A stretch of DNA of 64,000 bases, from the NCBI RefSeq assembly GCF_014779715.1, contig NZ_JACXYU010000001.1, positions 682,001 through 746,000 of the forward strand, written 5' to 3'. The DNA is from Streptomyces chumphonensis. Its GTDB lineage: Bacteria > Actinomycetota > Actinomycetes > Streptomycetales > Streptomycetaceae. Positions 16,961-27,171 of the stretch are shown here, in pieces (position 1 is the stretch's first letter; each line of letters starts with the position of its first letter). A program made the translations under genes and the position numbers. A model generated the notes under the pieces. That model worked only from the letters and a program-made list of their open reading frames with translations. It was not told where the DNA came from and did no database searches.

Positions 16961-17788
16961 ATGACCGTGCTCGTGCTGCTGCCGCCGTCCGAGGGGAAGG
17001 CGTCCCCGGAGCCCCGCGCGGGTGACCGCACGCTGCGGCTGGACGCGCTGGCGCTGCCGGGGCTCACGGAGGCCAGGGAGCGGGTGCTCACCGAGTTGGT
17101 CGGTCTGTGCGCGGAGGCGGTGGGCGGGGACGACGCGAAGGCCCGGGAGGTGCTGGGGCTCAGCGAGGGGCTGCGCGGGGAGATCGCCCGGAACGCGGCG
17201 CTGGAGAGCGCGCCGGTGCGCCCCGCCGGGGAGATCTACACCGGTGTGCTGTACGACGCGCTGGGGCTGGGCACCCTGGACGCCGCGGCACGGGAGCGGG
17301 CCGAGCGCACGCTGCTGGTGTTCTCGGGGCTGTGGGGGGTGGTCCGGGTGGGTGATCCGATCCCCTCCTACCGCTGTTCGGGCGGCGTCAGGCTGCCGGG
17401 GCTCGGCGGGTTGGGGGCGTTCTGGCGCGGGCCGTTGCAGGAGGTGCTGCCGACGGCGGCCGGGGACGGTCTGGTGCTGGACCTGCGGTCGTCGGCGTAC
17501 GCGGCGATGTGGAAGCCGAAGGGCGAGGTGGCCGGGCGGACGGCGACCGTGCGGGTGCTGCAGTCGAAGGTCGTGGACGGCGTCGAGAAGCGCTCGGTGG
17601 TGAGCCACTTCAACAAGGCGACGAAGGGCCGCATCGTGCGGTCGCTGCTGGTCGCGGGCGCGGAGCCGCGCACGCCGGCGGAGCTGGCGGGAACGCTGGC
17701 GGAGCTGGGCCACCGGGTGGAGCTCACGGCGCCGGAACGCCCGAGGCGGCCGACGCGGCTGGACGTGGTCGTCACCGACGTCCGCTGA
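16961..17788 (+). CDS. yaaA: YaaA family peroxide stress protein
   Basis: A 275-residue protein of the YaaA/DUF328 family, which in E. coli lowers intracellular iron during hydrogen peroxide stress. Family landmarks are LLPPSEGKA at residues 6-14, the central YTGVLYDALGL, LLVFSGLWGVVRVGDPIPSYR, LRSSAYAAMWKP and SHFNKATKGRIVR. The ATG at 16961 has GAGGAGA five bases upstream. It is somewhat longer than the E. coli protein (about 258 residues). It is transcribed alone. Confidence 0.92.
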   Translation: MTVLVLLPPSEGKASPEPRAGDRTLRLDALALPGLTEARERVLTELVGLCAEAVGGDDAKAREVLGLSEGLRGEIARNAALESAPVRPAGEIYTGVLYDALGLGTLDAAARERAERTLLVFSGLWGVVRVGDPIPSYRCSGGVRLPGLGGLGAFWRGPLQEVLPTAAGDGLVLDLRSSAYAAMWKPKGEVAGRTATVRVLQSKVVDGVEKRSVVSHFNKATKGRIVRSLLVAGAEPRTPAELAGTLAELGHRVELTAPERPRRPTRLDVVVTDVR

Positions 17789-17820
17789 GCCCGGCGTACG
17801 GCCGTGGTGCCGTAGGGCCG

Positions 17821-17863
17821 TTGACAGGGCGCGGAGCGTCGGCCAAGAATAAGCGACCGCTTA
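17821..17863 (+). promoter_or_regulatory. Promoter and palindromic operator of the acyl-CoA dehydrogenase gene
   Basis: TTGACA at 17821-17826 and AAGAAT at 17845-17850 are separated by 18 bp. The 14-bp perfect palindrome taagcg-ac-cgctta (17850-17863) starts at the last base of the -10 element and would cover the transcription start. The palindrome is typical of TetR-type repressors of fatty-acid genes. Confidence 0.75.
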
Positions 17864-17890
17864 GTCTGCCTCTCCGGATCGGATGTGCCC

Positions 17891-19705
<1,815 letters not shown>

Positions 19706-19723
19706 CCCCGGCGGCCGCCGGGG
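19706..19723. terminator. Perfect palindrome between convergent genes
   Basis: The 18-bp perfect palindrome ccccggcggccgccgggg fills most of the 22-bp gap between the acyl-CoA dehydrogenase and RNase H/phosphatase stops. It can fold in transcripts from either side. Confidence 0.5.
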
Positions 19724-19727
19724 CCGG

Positions 19728-20873
19728 TCAGCGCAGGTGGGAGGTGTCGTTGAGCAGGCGCACCGAGGCGTTGCCGTCCGCGTAGTAGGCGACGGCCGAG
19801 ACGGACGCCGCCGACAGCTCCATGCGGAACAGCGCCTCCGGCGGCGCGCCGAGCGCCAGCCGCACCAGCTGCTTGACCGGCGTGACGTGGGTGACCAGCA
19901 GTACGGTGCGCCCCGCGTGGCGGGCCAGCAGCTTGTCCCGGGACAGCGCGACGCGGCGGGCCACCTCGGCGAACGACTCGCCGCCGCCCGTCGGCCCGAC
20001 GGTGTCGGAGGCCAGCCACGCGTCGAGGTCGTCCGGGTGGCGCTCCTTGACCTCGGCGAAGGTGAGGCCCTCCCAGGCGCCGAAGTCCGTCTCGCGCAGG
20101 CCCTCGTCGACGCGGACCTCCAGGCCGAGCCGGTCGGCGACGGCGGCGGCCGTCTCCCGGCAGCGCCGCAGCGGGGAGCTGACGACCGCCTGGACGGTGC
20201 CGCGCGCGGCGAGCGCGGCGGCGGCGGCCTCGGCCTGACGGCGGCCCGCGCCGGACAGCTCCGGGTCCGCTCCCCCGCTGCCGGAGAAGCGCTTCTGCGG
20301 GGTCAGGGCCGTCTCACCGTGCCGCAGCAGGACGAACGTCGTGGGCGCGCCCAGGTCCGCCGACCAGCCCGGGGGCGGCGCGGCGGGGGCCGTCGGACCG
20401 GTGTCCTCCACCGAGGGGGCGGCGGCCGGTTCGGGGACGCCGGAGGGCCGCCACCGCTCGCCGCGCTTCCCGGCGTCCATGGCCTCGTTGGCCAGCCGGT
20501 CGGCGTGGCCGTTGCGGGCGCGCGGGATCCACTCGTAGCGCACCGCCTCGGGTGGGAAGATCTCCTTGGCCTCGGCGGCGAGCGGCCGCATGCCGGGGTG
20601 CTTGATCTTCCAGCGTCCGGACATCTGCTCCACGACGAGCTTGGAGTCCATCCGGACCTGCACCGTGGCCTGCGGGTCGAGGTCGCGGGCCGCGTACAGC
20701 CCGGCGATCAGACCCCGGTACTCGGCGACGTTGTTGGTGGCGTGGCCGATGAACTCGGCCGCCTCGGCGAGGACTTCGCCCGTCACCGCGTCCTTGACCA
20801 CCGCGCCGTAGCCCGCGGGGCCCGGGTTGCCCCGGGAACCGCCGTCCGCCTCGACGAGGAAACGCCGTGCCAT
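19728..20873 (-). CDS. Bifunctional RNase H / acid phosphatase
   Basis: A 381-residue two-domain protein. Residues 1-135 are an RNase HI domain (FLVEADGGSRGNPGPAGYG, TNNVAEYRGLIAGL, RMDSKLVVEQMSG, ARNGHADRLANEA carry the D-E-D-D carboxylates). Residues about 180-381 are a histidine phosphatase domain with the RHG motif LLRHGETALTPQKRF and the second histidine in LLVTHVTPVKQL. This architecture is known from actinobacteria (Rv2228c-type), where the C-terminal part has alpha-ribazole phosphatase-like activity. It is the last gene of an operon with the zinc-ribbon protein, 8 bp away. Confidence 0.93.
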   Translation of the reverse strand: MARRFLVEADGGSRGNPGPAGYGAVVKDAVTGEVLAEAAEFIGHATNNVAEYRGLIAGLYAARDLDPQATVQVRMDSKLVVEQMSGRWKIKHPGMRPLAAEAKEIFPPEAVRYEWIPRARNGHADRLANEAMDAGKRGERWRPSGVPEPAAAPSVEDTGPTAPAAPPPGWSADLGAPTTFVLLRHGETALTPQKRFSGSGGADPELSGAGRRQAEAAAAALAARGTVQAVVSSPLRRCRETAAAVADRLGLEVRVDEGLRETDFGAWEGLTFAEVKERHPDDLDAWLASDTVGPTGGGESFAEVARRVALSRDKLLARHAGRTVLLVTHVTPVKQLVRLALGAPPEALFRMELSAASVSAVAYYADGNASVRLLNDTSHLR

Positions 20874-20881
20874 CGTCCGCG

Positions 20882-21625
20882 TCACAGCCCCGACTCGGGG
20901 GTGCGGACCAGGATGCGCCGGCAGTTCTCGCACCGCACGACGGTCTCGGGGGCGGCCTCGCGCACCTCGTTCAGCTCGGTGATGTTCAGCTCCAGCCGGC
21001 AGCCCTCGCAGCGGCGCTGGAACAGCTTGGCCGCGCCCACGCCGCCCTGCTGCCCGCGCAGCTTCTCGTAGAGCTTCAGCAGGTCGGCGGGGATCGCGGC
21101 GGCGACGACCTCGCGCTCCTTGCGCACGGTCTCGATCTCGGCGTCGATCTCCCCGCTCGCGGCGGCGCGCCGGGCCCCGGCGTCCTCGGCCTTCTCCTGG
21201 ACGGCGGTGACGCGCCCGGTCAGTTCGGTGACGCGGGCCGCGGCGGCCTCGTTGCGCTCCATCACCTCCAGGACGACGTCCTCCAGCGTGCTCTGCCGCC
21301 GCGCCAGGGACGCGATCTCGCTCTGCAGGCTCTCCAGGTCCTTGGGGTTGGTGACCATGCCGGAGTCCAGCCGCTCCTGGTCGCGGGTGGCGCGCTTGCG
21401 CACCTGGTCGACGTCCTGCTCGGCCTTGGTCTGCTCGCGCGCGGTGTCGCTCTCCTCGGTCTGGGCGGCGACCAGCAGGTCGCGCAGCTGCGTCAGCTCC
21501 TCCTCGCGGGTGCGCACCTCCTCGTGCTCGGGGAGGGTCTCGCGGCGGTGGGCGAGCTGCGAGAGCCGGATGTCCAGGGCCTGGACGTCGAGAAGGCGGA
21601 TCTGGTCGGCGGGCTCGGCGTTCAG
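20882..21625 (-). CDS. C4-type zinc ribbon protein, apparent CTG start
   Basis: A 247-residue coiled-coil protein of the DUF164/CT398 type. Two long antiparallel helices (residues about 10-180, heptads such as EELTQLRDLLVAAQTEESD) are followed by a C-terminal CxxC...CxxC zinc ribbon (RCEGCRLELN and RCENCRRIL). These proteins are thought to act in trafficking or RNA-linked processes, with no firm function. The family's N terminus NAEPADQIRLLDVQALD begins right after CTG at 21625, with AGGAG seven bases upstream. This CTG overlaps the nif3 TGA as CTGA. No ATG, GTG or TTG fits. Confidence 0.85.
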   Translation of the reverse strand: MNAEPADQIRLLDVQALDIRLSQLAHRRETLPEHEEVRTREEELTQLRDLLVAAQTEESDTAREQTKAEQDVDQVRKRATRDQERLDSGMVTNPKDLESLQSEIASLARRQSTLEDVVLEVMERNEAAAARVTELTGRVTAVQEKAEDAGARRAAASGEIDAEIETVRKEREVVAAAIPADLLKLYEKLRGQQGGVGAAKLFQRRCEGCRLELNITELNEVREAAPETVVRCENCRRILVRTPESGL

Positions 21626-22479
21626 TTGGGGGCTCCTGAGTGGTCGGGATGGGGTCCGGACGTCGCGTGGGCGGTCCAGGGGTCGGTGACGGCACGGGAG
21701 ACGTGCGTGCGCAGGTCCCAGCCGTACCGGTCGCTGATCGCGTCGAGCTGGGCGGCGGCCTGCGCGCACCAGGGCCACTCGGTGGCCCAGTGGGCGGCGT
21801 CGAGTAGGGCGAGCGGCGCGTGCTCGCGCGCCTCGGAGGCGGGGTGGTGCCGCAGGTCGGCGGTGAGGTACGCGTCGACACCGGCCGCCCGGACGGCGTC
21901 GAAGAGGCCGTCGCCGGAGCCGCCGCAGACCGCGACGGTGCGCAGGACGGCGTCCGGGTCGCCGGCGGCGCGGACGCCCTGGGCGGTGGCCGGCAGCCGC
22001 TCGGCGGCGTACTGGGCGAAGGCGGCCAGGGACATCGGCTCGGGCAGCTCGCCCAGCCGCCCGATGCCCCGGCGGCCCGCCGGGTCGTCCGGGTCGGGCG
22101 CGAGCGGCCCGGTGACACGCAGGCCGAGGGCGCCGGCGAGGGCGTCGGAGACGCCCGGGTCGGCGCGGTCGGCGTTGGTGTGCGCGACGTGCAGGGCGAC
22201 GTCGTGCTTGATCAGCGTGTGGACGACGCGGCCCTTGAAGGTGTGGGCGCCGACGGTGGTGGTACCGCGCAGGTAGAGCGGGTGGTGGGTCAGCAACAGG
22301 TCGGCCCCGAGGGCGACGGCCTCCTCGGCCACCTCCCGTACCGGGTCGACGGCCACGAGGACCCGGGACACCTCGGCCTCCGGGTCACCGCAGACCGTGC
22401 CGACCGCGTCCCAGGACTCCGCCCCGGCGGGGGGCCAGAGGGCGTCGAGCGCGGCGATGACTTCGGACAGTGCGGGCAC
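21622..22479 (-). CDS. Nif3-like dinuclear metal centre hexameric protein
   Basis: A 285-residue Nif3/YqfO (GCH1 type I-like) protein that forms a toroidal hexamer with a two-metal site; its cellular role is unsettled. Motifs include ESWDAVGTVCGD, LLLTHHPLYLRG with the metal-binding histidines, ALHVAHTNADRAD, VCGGSGDGLFDAV and TADLRHHPASEA. It starts at GTG 22479. It is the first gene of a three-gene operon (nif3, zinc ribbon, RNase H/phosphatase) with a 4-bp overlap to the next gene. Confidence 0.92.
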   Translation of the reverse strand: MPALSEVIAALDALWPPAGAESWDAVGTVCGDPEAEVSRVLVAVDPVREVAEEAVALGADLLLTHHPLYLRGTTTVGAHTFKGRVVHTLIKHDVALHVAHTNADRADPGVSDALAGALGLRVTGPLAPDPDDPAGRRGIGRLGELPEPMSLAAFAQYAAERLPATAQGVRAAGDPDAVLRTVAVCGGSGDGLFDAVRAAGVDAYLTADLRHHPASEAREHAPLALLDAAHWATEWPWCAQAAAQLDAISDRYGWDLRTHVSRAVTDPWTAHATSGPHPDHSGAPN

Positions 22480-22720
22480 GGGGCCAGGCTACCGCCCGTC
22501 CGCGCACCGGCGGTGGGGCGGCGTCGGCCGGGAGCCGGAAGCGCGGGACGGACGGCGGGGGCGGGGCGGACGACGACGGGGACGGGCGTCCGCGCAGCAC
22601 ACTTCGGCGCGCGCGGTGGGGGGAATTCCGGCACCGCCACCTGATCGAATGAAGTCGGGTAACTCTTCCCCTTCGGACCTTCGTTCTCTCCCTAGCGTCG
22701 GTACCGGAGGTGATCGCCAC

Positions 22721-24067
22721 ATGACAGTCTGTGCGGTCCGACCAGGAACGGTCCAGTCCGAGCGACCCGGGGAAGGCACCGACGCGACGGCCGACGGGAG
22801 GACCGCGGCCCCCTGCCCGGACGGGCCCGCTCCCGCGCCCGCCGAGGCACCCGCCGACGAGAGCCCGGCGGACAGACCCTCGCCCGTCCTCCCCCCGCCG
22901 CCCTACCGGCCGCTGGCCTGCGTGCTCTCCGCCGACGGCGGCTACGCGGCCCGCCTGGCCTCGCCGGGCGGCACCGACCGGTGGTGCCCGGAGCGGTGGA
23001 CGCTGGACGGGCCGGAGCCGTACGCCGTCCCGCTCCCCGGCAGCCAGCCCGAGGACCCGCACAGCCAGGTGCTCCCGCTCGCCGACGGCCGGGTGCTCAT
23101 CCTGCGGCGCGTGGACGGACGGTACCGGCCCTCCCTGCTGTACCCCTCCGGAGCGGGCACCGGCGAGGTGCCGCTCGGGACGGTGGACGCGGCCCAGCTG
23201 GCCCTGCTGCCTCCGGCTCCGGACGGGCGCGGCGGCTTCGCGCTGGCGGCCGGGGCGGGCACGACCGTGCTGTGGCGGCTCGTGGGGGGCGACGGCCCCG
23301 AGCGGGTGGCCGTCGTGCCGGGCCTGTGCACGGACGGCGTGTGGCTCGACCGGGACGGCCGGATGCTGGCGCTGAACCGGCGCGGGGACGACGGCGTGGT
23401 CAAGGCCGTCGTGGTCGACCTCGGTCGGGGCGGCGCCGTCTCCCCCCTCCTGGAGATCGCGGAGGGCAGCAACGACCGGGTCCTGCTGGCCGACCCCGAC
23501 AGCGGGCTGCTGCTGGTGCGCTCGGACGCGCCGGGCGCCGACCGCGTGGGCTGGGGCGTGCTCGGCAGCCACCGCCCCGTCCGCTTCCCGGAGGCCCTGC
23601 ACCCGCCGGGCGCCACGGTCACGCCCTTCGCCGCCCAGCCGGGCCAGGCACTGCTGCCGGAGCGGTGCGCGGTGGCCCTGCGGGTGGACGGCGTCCCCCG
23701 CGCCGACCGCCCCTGCGACCCGGCGCTGCCCTGGCTGGCGCTGTGGCGGCCGGGGTGGCGGGCGGTGAGCTACGTCCCCGCGCCGCACGGCTGGCTGCGG
23801 GCCGGGCGGTTCACCGCCGAGGGCGCGCTGCTGCTGCCCTACGCGACGCCGGAGGTCCGCTGCGCGGTGGCCCGGCTGCGTCCCTCCGGGCCACCGGCCG
23901 CCCCGCGCCGGGCCGCGCACGCCGCGCCCCGGGCCGCCGGGCCCGGAGACGGAGGAGCGGCGCCGTCGGGCCGGCGGGCCCCCGGGGCGGACACCACGCC
24001 GGGGCCGGGCCCGGCGCGCCGTCCGGTCCCGCTGGCCCAGGCGCCGCTGGCCGCGGCGGGACGGTGA
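22721..24067 (+). CDS. Hypothetical protein with beta-propeller-like repeats
   Basis: A 448-residue protein without a recognised family. Residues about 15-60 are a Pro/Ala/Glu-rich linker. The core (about 65-385) has repeated beta-strand patterns with SADGGYAARL, PLADGRVLILRRVDGRYRPS, CTDGVWLDRDGRMLALNR and LADPDSGLLLVRSD, which look like propeller blades. The C-terminal 60 residues are a basic Pro/Arg/Ala tail. No signal peptide is seen. The ATG at 22721 has GGAGG ten bases upstream. The conserved position near the nif3 operon suggests a core rather than acquired gene. Confidence 0.65.
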   Translation: MTVCAVRPGTVQSERPGEGTDATADGRTAAPCPDGPAPAPAEAPADESPADRPSPVLPPPPYRPLACVLSADGGYAARLASPGGTDRWCPERWTLDGPEPYAVPLPGSQPEDPHSQVLPLADGRVLILRRVDGRYRPSLLYPSGAGTGEVPLGTVDAAQLALLPPAPDGRGGFALAAGAGTTVLWRLVGGDGPERVAVVPGLCTDGVWLDRDGRMLALNRRGDDGVVKAVVVDLGRGGAVSPLLEIAEGSNDRVLLADPDSGLLLVRSDAPGADRVGWGVLGSHRPVRFPEALHPPGATVTPFAAQPGQALLPERCAVALRVDGVPRADRPCDPALPWLALWRPGWRAVSYVPAPHGWLRAGRFTAEGALLLPYATPEVRCAVARLRPSGPPAAPRRAAHAAPRAAGPGDGGAAPSGRRAPGADTTPGPGPARRPVPLAQAPLAAAGR

Positions 24068-24198
24068 GCGTCGCGCCGCCAACGGCCGGTCCGCGCCCCC
24101 GCCCGCGACCCGCCCGCGACCCCGGTGTGACGCCGCGTCGGAGCGGCGGAGATCATCGGGGCCGCACACCGGTGAACCAACCACACGGAGCCTTCGGT

Positions 24199-24357
24199 AT
24201 GTCCGAGCAGCACAGCACCACCCACGGCGAGCGGAACGGAGACGGGGCCCAGGGCCGGCACCGGGGGCCGGCGGCGTCCGGTGAGGACCGGGCGGGACCG
24301 CCGCACGGCCGCCACCGCCGCCCCGGCGGTGAGCCGGACGGCGGCCCGGCCGACTGA
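24199..24357 (+). CDS. Small hydrophilic hypothetical protein
   Basis: A 52-residue protein rich in Gly, His, Arg and Asp (MSEQHSTTHGERNGDGAQ at the start), with no hydrophobic core, so probably disordered. GGAG at 24187-24190 sits at the correct distance from the ATG. Coding status rests on that site and on its position 131 bp behind the previous gene. Confidence 0.4.
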   Translation: MSEQHSTTHGERNGDGAQGRHRGPAASGEDRAGPPHGRHRRPGGEPDGGPAD

Positions 24358-24387
24358 CGCCGGTGCGGTGCGGGTCGCGCGGCGGCG

Positions 24388-25245
24388 TCAGGTGTGTTCG
24401 ACGACGGTGTCGGTCAGGACCGGGGCGTCGTCCCGCCCGGTCGTCGTGACGGACACCTGGATGCGTCCGGCGTCCAGCCGCCAGGCCCGCACCCGCAGGG
24501 TGTCGCCGGGGAGGACGACCCCGGCGAAGCGGGTGCCGTAGGCGGTCACCCGGGAGACGTCGCCGCCGAGCGCGGTGTCGACGACGGCCTTGAGCGTCAT
24601 GCCGTAGGTGCACAGCCCGTGCAGGATCGGCCGGTCGAATCCGGCCAGGCGCGCGAAGTCCGGGTCCGCGTGCAGCGGATTCAGGTCACCGCTGAGCCGG
24701 TAGAGGAGCGCCTGGTCCTCCCGTACGGGCCGCTCCAGCGTCAGGTCGGGCGCGCGGTCCGGCACCGGGAGGCGCTCGGTGGCCCCGCGCTCCCCGCCGA
24801 AGCCGCCCTCCCCCCGCACGAACAGCCGGGTGTCGCACGTCCACAGCGGCCCCGCCTCGTCCTCGACCTCCATCCGCAGGACGACGAGGGCGGCCTTGCC
24901 CTTGTCGTGGACCGCCGCGACGCGGGAGCGCTGGGTCGCGGCGCCGCGCACGGGGACCGGCCGGTGCAGCTCGATGCGCTGACCGCCGTGGAGGATGCCG
25001 GTCAGGTCGACGTCGATGCCCGGTGCGTCGATGCCGTCGACGAACGCCATGCCGCCGCCCGCCACGGTCACGAAGCTCGGCAGGACGTGCAGCCGGTCCT
25101 CCAGCGTGTAGCGCAGTTCGGCCGGGTCGGTGGCGGGGAGGCCGGCCCCCAGGCCGAGGTGGTACAGCTGCACGTCCCGGTGGTCCCAGGCGAGCTGCTT
25201 GACCGCGGGCGGGGCCGCGAGGACGGTGGCGACGTCGATGGGCAT
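24388..25245 (-). CDS. MaoC-type double-hotdog hydratase
   Basis: A 285-residue double hotdog enzyme of the (R)-specific enoyl-CoA hydratase 2/17-beta-HSD4 type. The N-terminal half starts with LAWDHRDVQLYHLGLGAGLPATDPAELRYTLE in parts. The C-terminal hotdog carries the hydratase signature LYRLSGDLNPLHADPDFARLAGFDRPILHGLCTYG in parts, with the catalytic D and H. It hydrates trans-2-enoyl-CoAs in beta-oxidation, possibly of steroid side chains. The ATG start is at 25245. A KstR-type box lies 30 bp upstream, which links it to the KstR-like regulator at 31.6 kb. Confidence 0.88.
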   Translation of the reverse strand: MPIDVATVLAAPPAVKQLAWDHRDVQLYHLGLGAGLPATDPAELRYTLEDRLHVLPSFVTVAGGGMAFVDGIDAPGIDVDLTGILHGGQRIELHRPVPVRGAATQRSRVAAVHDKGKAALVVLRMEVEDEAGPLWTCDTRLFVRGEGGFGGERGATERLPVPDRAPDLTLERPVREDQALLYRLSGDLNPLHADPDFARLAGFDRPILHGLCTYGMTLKAVVDTALGGDVSRVTAYGTRFAGVVLPGDTLRVRAWRLDAGRIQVSVTTTGRDDAPVLTDTVVEHT

Positions 25246-25274
25246 CTGCCGTGTCTCCCGGGGCGGTCGGGACA

Positions 25275-25288
25275 GAGAACGTGTTCCA
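25275..25288 (-). promoter_or_regulatory. KstR-type operator upstream of the MaoC gene
   Basis: The sequence gagaacgtgttcca fits the known mycobacterial KstR motif TnnAACnnGTTnnA at all but the first base. It lies 30 bp upstream of the hydratase start. A possible leftward -10 (tataca, 25310-25305) lies about 17 bp upstream of the box, so a bound repressor would overlap the initially transcribed region. Confidence 0.6.
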
Positions 25289-25402
25289 GTTTCTGCTGAT
25301 TCCTTGTATAACGCATCGGCCCGCCCCGGGGAACACCTCCGGTGCCCGCGCGGGGTGGGGCCCCGCACCGCCGGGCCGCGACGATGCGGCAGCATGGGCG
25401 CC

Positions 25403-26044
25403 ATGACGACACCGAAGCCGGAGATCATCGCCGCGTTCGAGGCGGCCCAGGGCTTCATGCCCCGCGACGAGGGGCTGGCCCTGTACGCGGCGGCGGCGCG
25501 GGCGGCCCGGCTCGGACACCCGCTGCTGGAGGTCGGCACCTACTGCGGGCGCTCCACGATCCTGCTCGCGGACGCCGCCCGCGAGGCGGGCGTCACCGCC
25601 GTCACCGTCGACCACCACCGGGGCAGCGAGGAGCAGCAGCCCGGCTGGGAGTACCACGACCCCGGCCTGGTCGACCCGGAGGTCGGCCTCATGGACACCC
25701 TTCCCTCCTTCCGCCGGACGCTGCACGCGGCCGGGCTGGAGGACCACGTCCTCGCCCTCGTCGGCCGCTCCCCGCAGGCCGCCGCGCTCTGGGGGACGCC
25801 CCTCGGACTCGTCTTCGTCGACGGCGGGCACACCGACGAGCACGCGCACGCGGACTACGCGGGCTGGGTGCCGCACCTGGCGGACGGCGGACTGCTGGTC
25901 GTCCACGACGTCTTCCCGGACCCGGCCGACGGCGGCCAGGCCCCCTACCGCGTGTACCGGCGGGCCCTGGACTCCGGGGCGTTCACGGAGGAGCCGGGGA
26001 CGGGCTCGCTGCGCGTGCTGCGCCGCACCGCGCCCGGGAGCTGA
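25403..26044 (+). CDS. Class I SAM-dependent methyltransferase
   Basis: A 213-residue O-methyltransferase-like protein. The SAM motif is LLEVGTYCGRSTILLADAA (residues about 41-59), the acid of motif II is in VTVDHHRGSEEQQ, and motif IV is LVFVDGGHTDEHAHADY with LLVVHDVFPDPADGG after it. The closest recollected group is the streptomycete class I methyltransferases of unknown substrate. The ATG 25403 is preceded by an in-frame ATG at 25394, and neither has a good ribosome binding site. The amidase gene follows after 1 bp. Confidence 0.82.
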   Translation: MTTPKPEIIAAFEAAQGFMPRDEGLALYAAAARAARLGHPLLEVGTYCGRSTILLADAAREAGVTAVTVDHHRGSEEQQPGWEYHDPGLVDPEVGLMDTLPSFRRTLHAAGLEDHVLALVGRSPQAAALWGTPLGLVFVDGGHTDEHAHADYAGWVPHLADGGLLVVHDVFPDPADGGQAPYRVYRRALDSGAFTEEPGTGSLRVLRRTAPGS

Positions 26045-26045
26045 G

Positions 26046-26975
26046 GTGTCCCGGCCGCGCAGGGCGTTCCTCGCCGTCGCCGTCCTCCTGCCGTGCGCGC
26101 TGGTCGCGTTGGCCGTACCGCACCTGACGCGCCCGGACTCCGGGCGGCCGGCGCCACGGCCGGAAGCCGCCGAGCCGACGGCGGCGCCCGGCGCCACGGA
26201 ATCCCCGCGCTCGGCACCGTCCCCGCAGTCCCCGGACGGGGACGCCCGGCCGCTGGCGGGCACCGTCGTCGTCCTGGACCCGGGTCACCACCCCGCCAAC
26301 CGCGAGCACCCGGAGGCCATCTCCCGGCAGGTGGACGTGGGCACCCACCGCAAGGAGTGCGACACCACCGGCACGGCCACCGAGTCCGGGCGCGCCGAGG
26401 CGGAGTTCACCCTGGACCTCGCCCGCAGGGTGCGGGAGCGGCTGGAGGAGCGCGGCGCGCGGGTCGTCCTCACCCAGGACGGCGACCGGGGCGACGGCCG
26501 GGGCGGGGGGCCGGAGCGGGCGCGCCCCTACGGTCCGTGCGTCGACGAGCGGGCCCGCATCGGCAACGAGGAGGGGGCCGACGCCGTCGTCTCGCTGCAC
26601 GCGGACGGGGCGGGTCCGACACATCGCGGCTTCCACGTCATCCTTCCGGCGGCCGTGCACGAGGGCGAGGCCGACACGCGTGCGATCACCGGGCCGTCGC
26701 GCGCGCTCGGGACGCGTCTGGTCGAGCACTTCGCCCGCGCCACCGGCACCTCCCCCGCGACCTATCTCGGCCCGCGGACCGCCGAGTCCGGGCTGGACGT
26801 GCGCGACGACCTCGGCGGGCTCAACCTCTCCACCGTCCCGAAGGTCTTCCTGGAGTGCGGCAACCTGCGCAACGCGCGGGACGCCGCCCTGCTGACCGAC
26901 GCCGCGTGGCGCGACCGCGCGGCACGCGGGATCACCGAGGGCCTGGCGGAGTTCCTCACCGAGGACCGCGCCTGA
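26046..26975 (+). CDS. Secreted N-acetylmuramoyl-L-alanine amidase (Amidase_3)
   Basis: A 309-residue peptidoglycan amidase that cleaves the bond between N-acetylmuramic acid and the stem peptide. A basic N terminus with a hydrophobic segment (RRAFLAVAVLLPCALVALAV) serves as signal or anchor and is followed by a Pro-rich linker. The zinc ligands of Amidase_3 are visible: VVLDPGHHPAN (His), EAEFTLDLARRV (Glu), SLHADGAG (His) and the catalytic Glu in FLECGNLRN. The GTG at 26046 directly follows the methyltransferase stop, so the two are co-translated. Confidence 0.9.
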   Translation: MSRPRRAFLAVAVLLPCALVALAVPHLTRPDSGRPAPRPEAAEPTAAPGATESPRSAPSPQSPDGDARPLAGTVVVLDPGHHPANREHPEAISRQVDVGTHRKECDTTGTATESGRAEAEFTLDLARRVRERLEERGARVVLTQDGDRGDGRGGGPERARPYGPCVDERARIGNEEGADAVVSLHADGAGPTHRGFHVILPAAVHEGEADTRAITGPSRALGTRLVEHFARATGTSPATYLGPRTAESGLDVRDDLGGLNLSTVPKVFLECGNLRNARDAALLTDAAWRDRAARGITEGLAEFLTEDRA

Positions 26976-27171
26976 GCCGCGACCGTATCGGCGGCGGGGG
27001 GACAGAGCCGGACAAGCCGTCGGGCCGCCCCGCGTCGGTGAGCGCAGCGCCCCGTGCGCCGGGACGGGAATCGTGGGGGTCGTCCCCAACCTGATCAGAG
27101 TGTCCGTACGATGGGTCACCGCCCCCGTGATGACCGGACCATGACGACGAGAGATCGACGAAGGATCTGAC

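Noticed and set aside
22470..22652. Small rightward frame of 60 codons upstream of the beta-propeller-like gene
   Set aside because: Gly/Arg/Asp low complexity, no ribosome binding site, and overlap with the nif3 start region.
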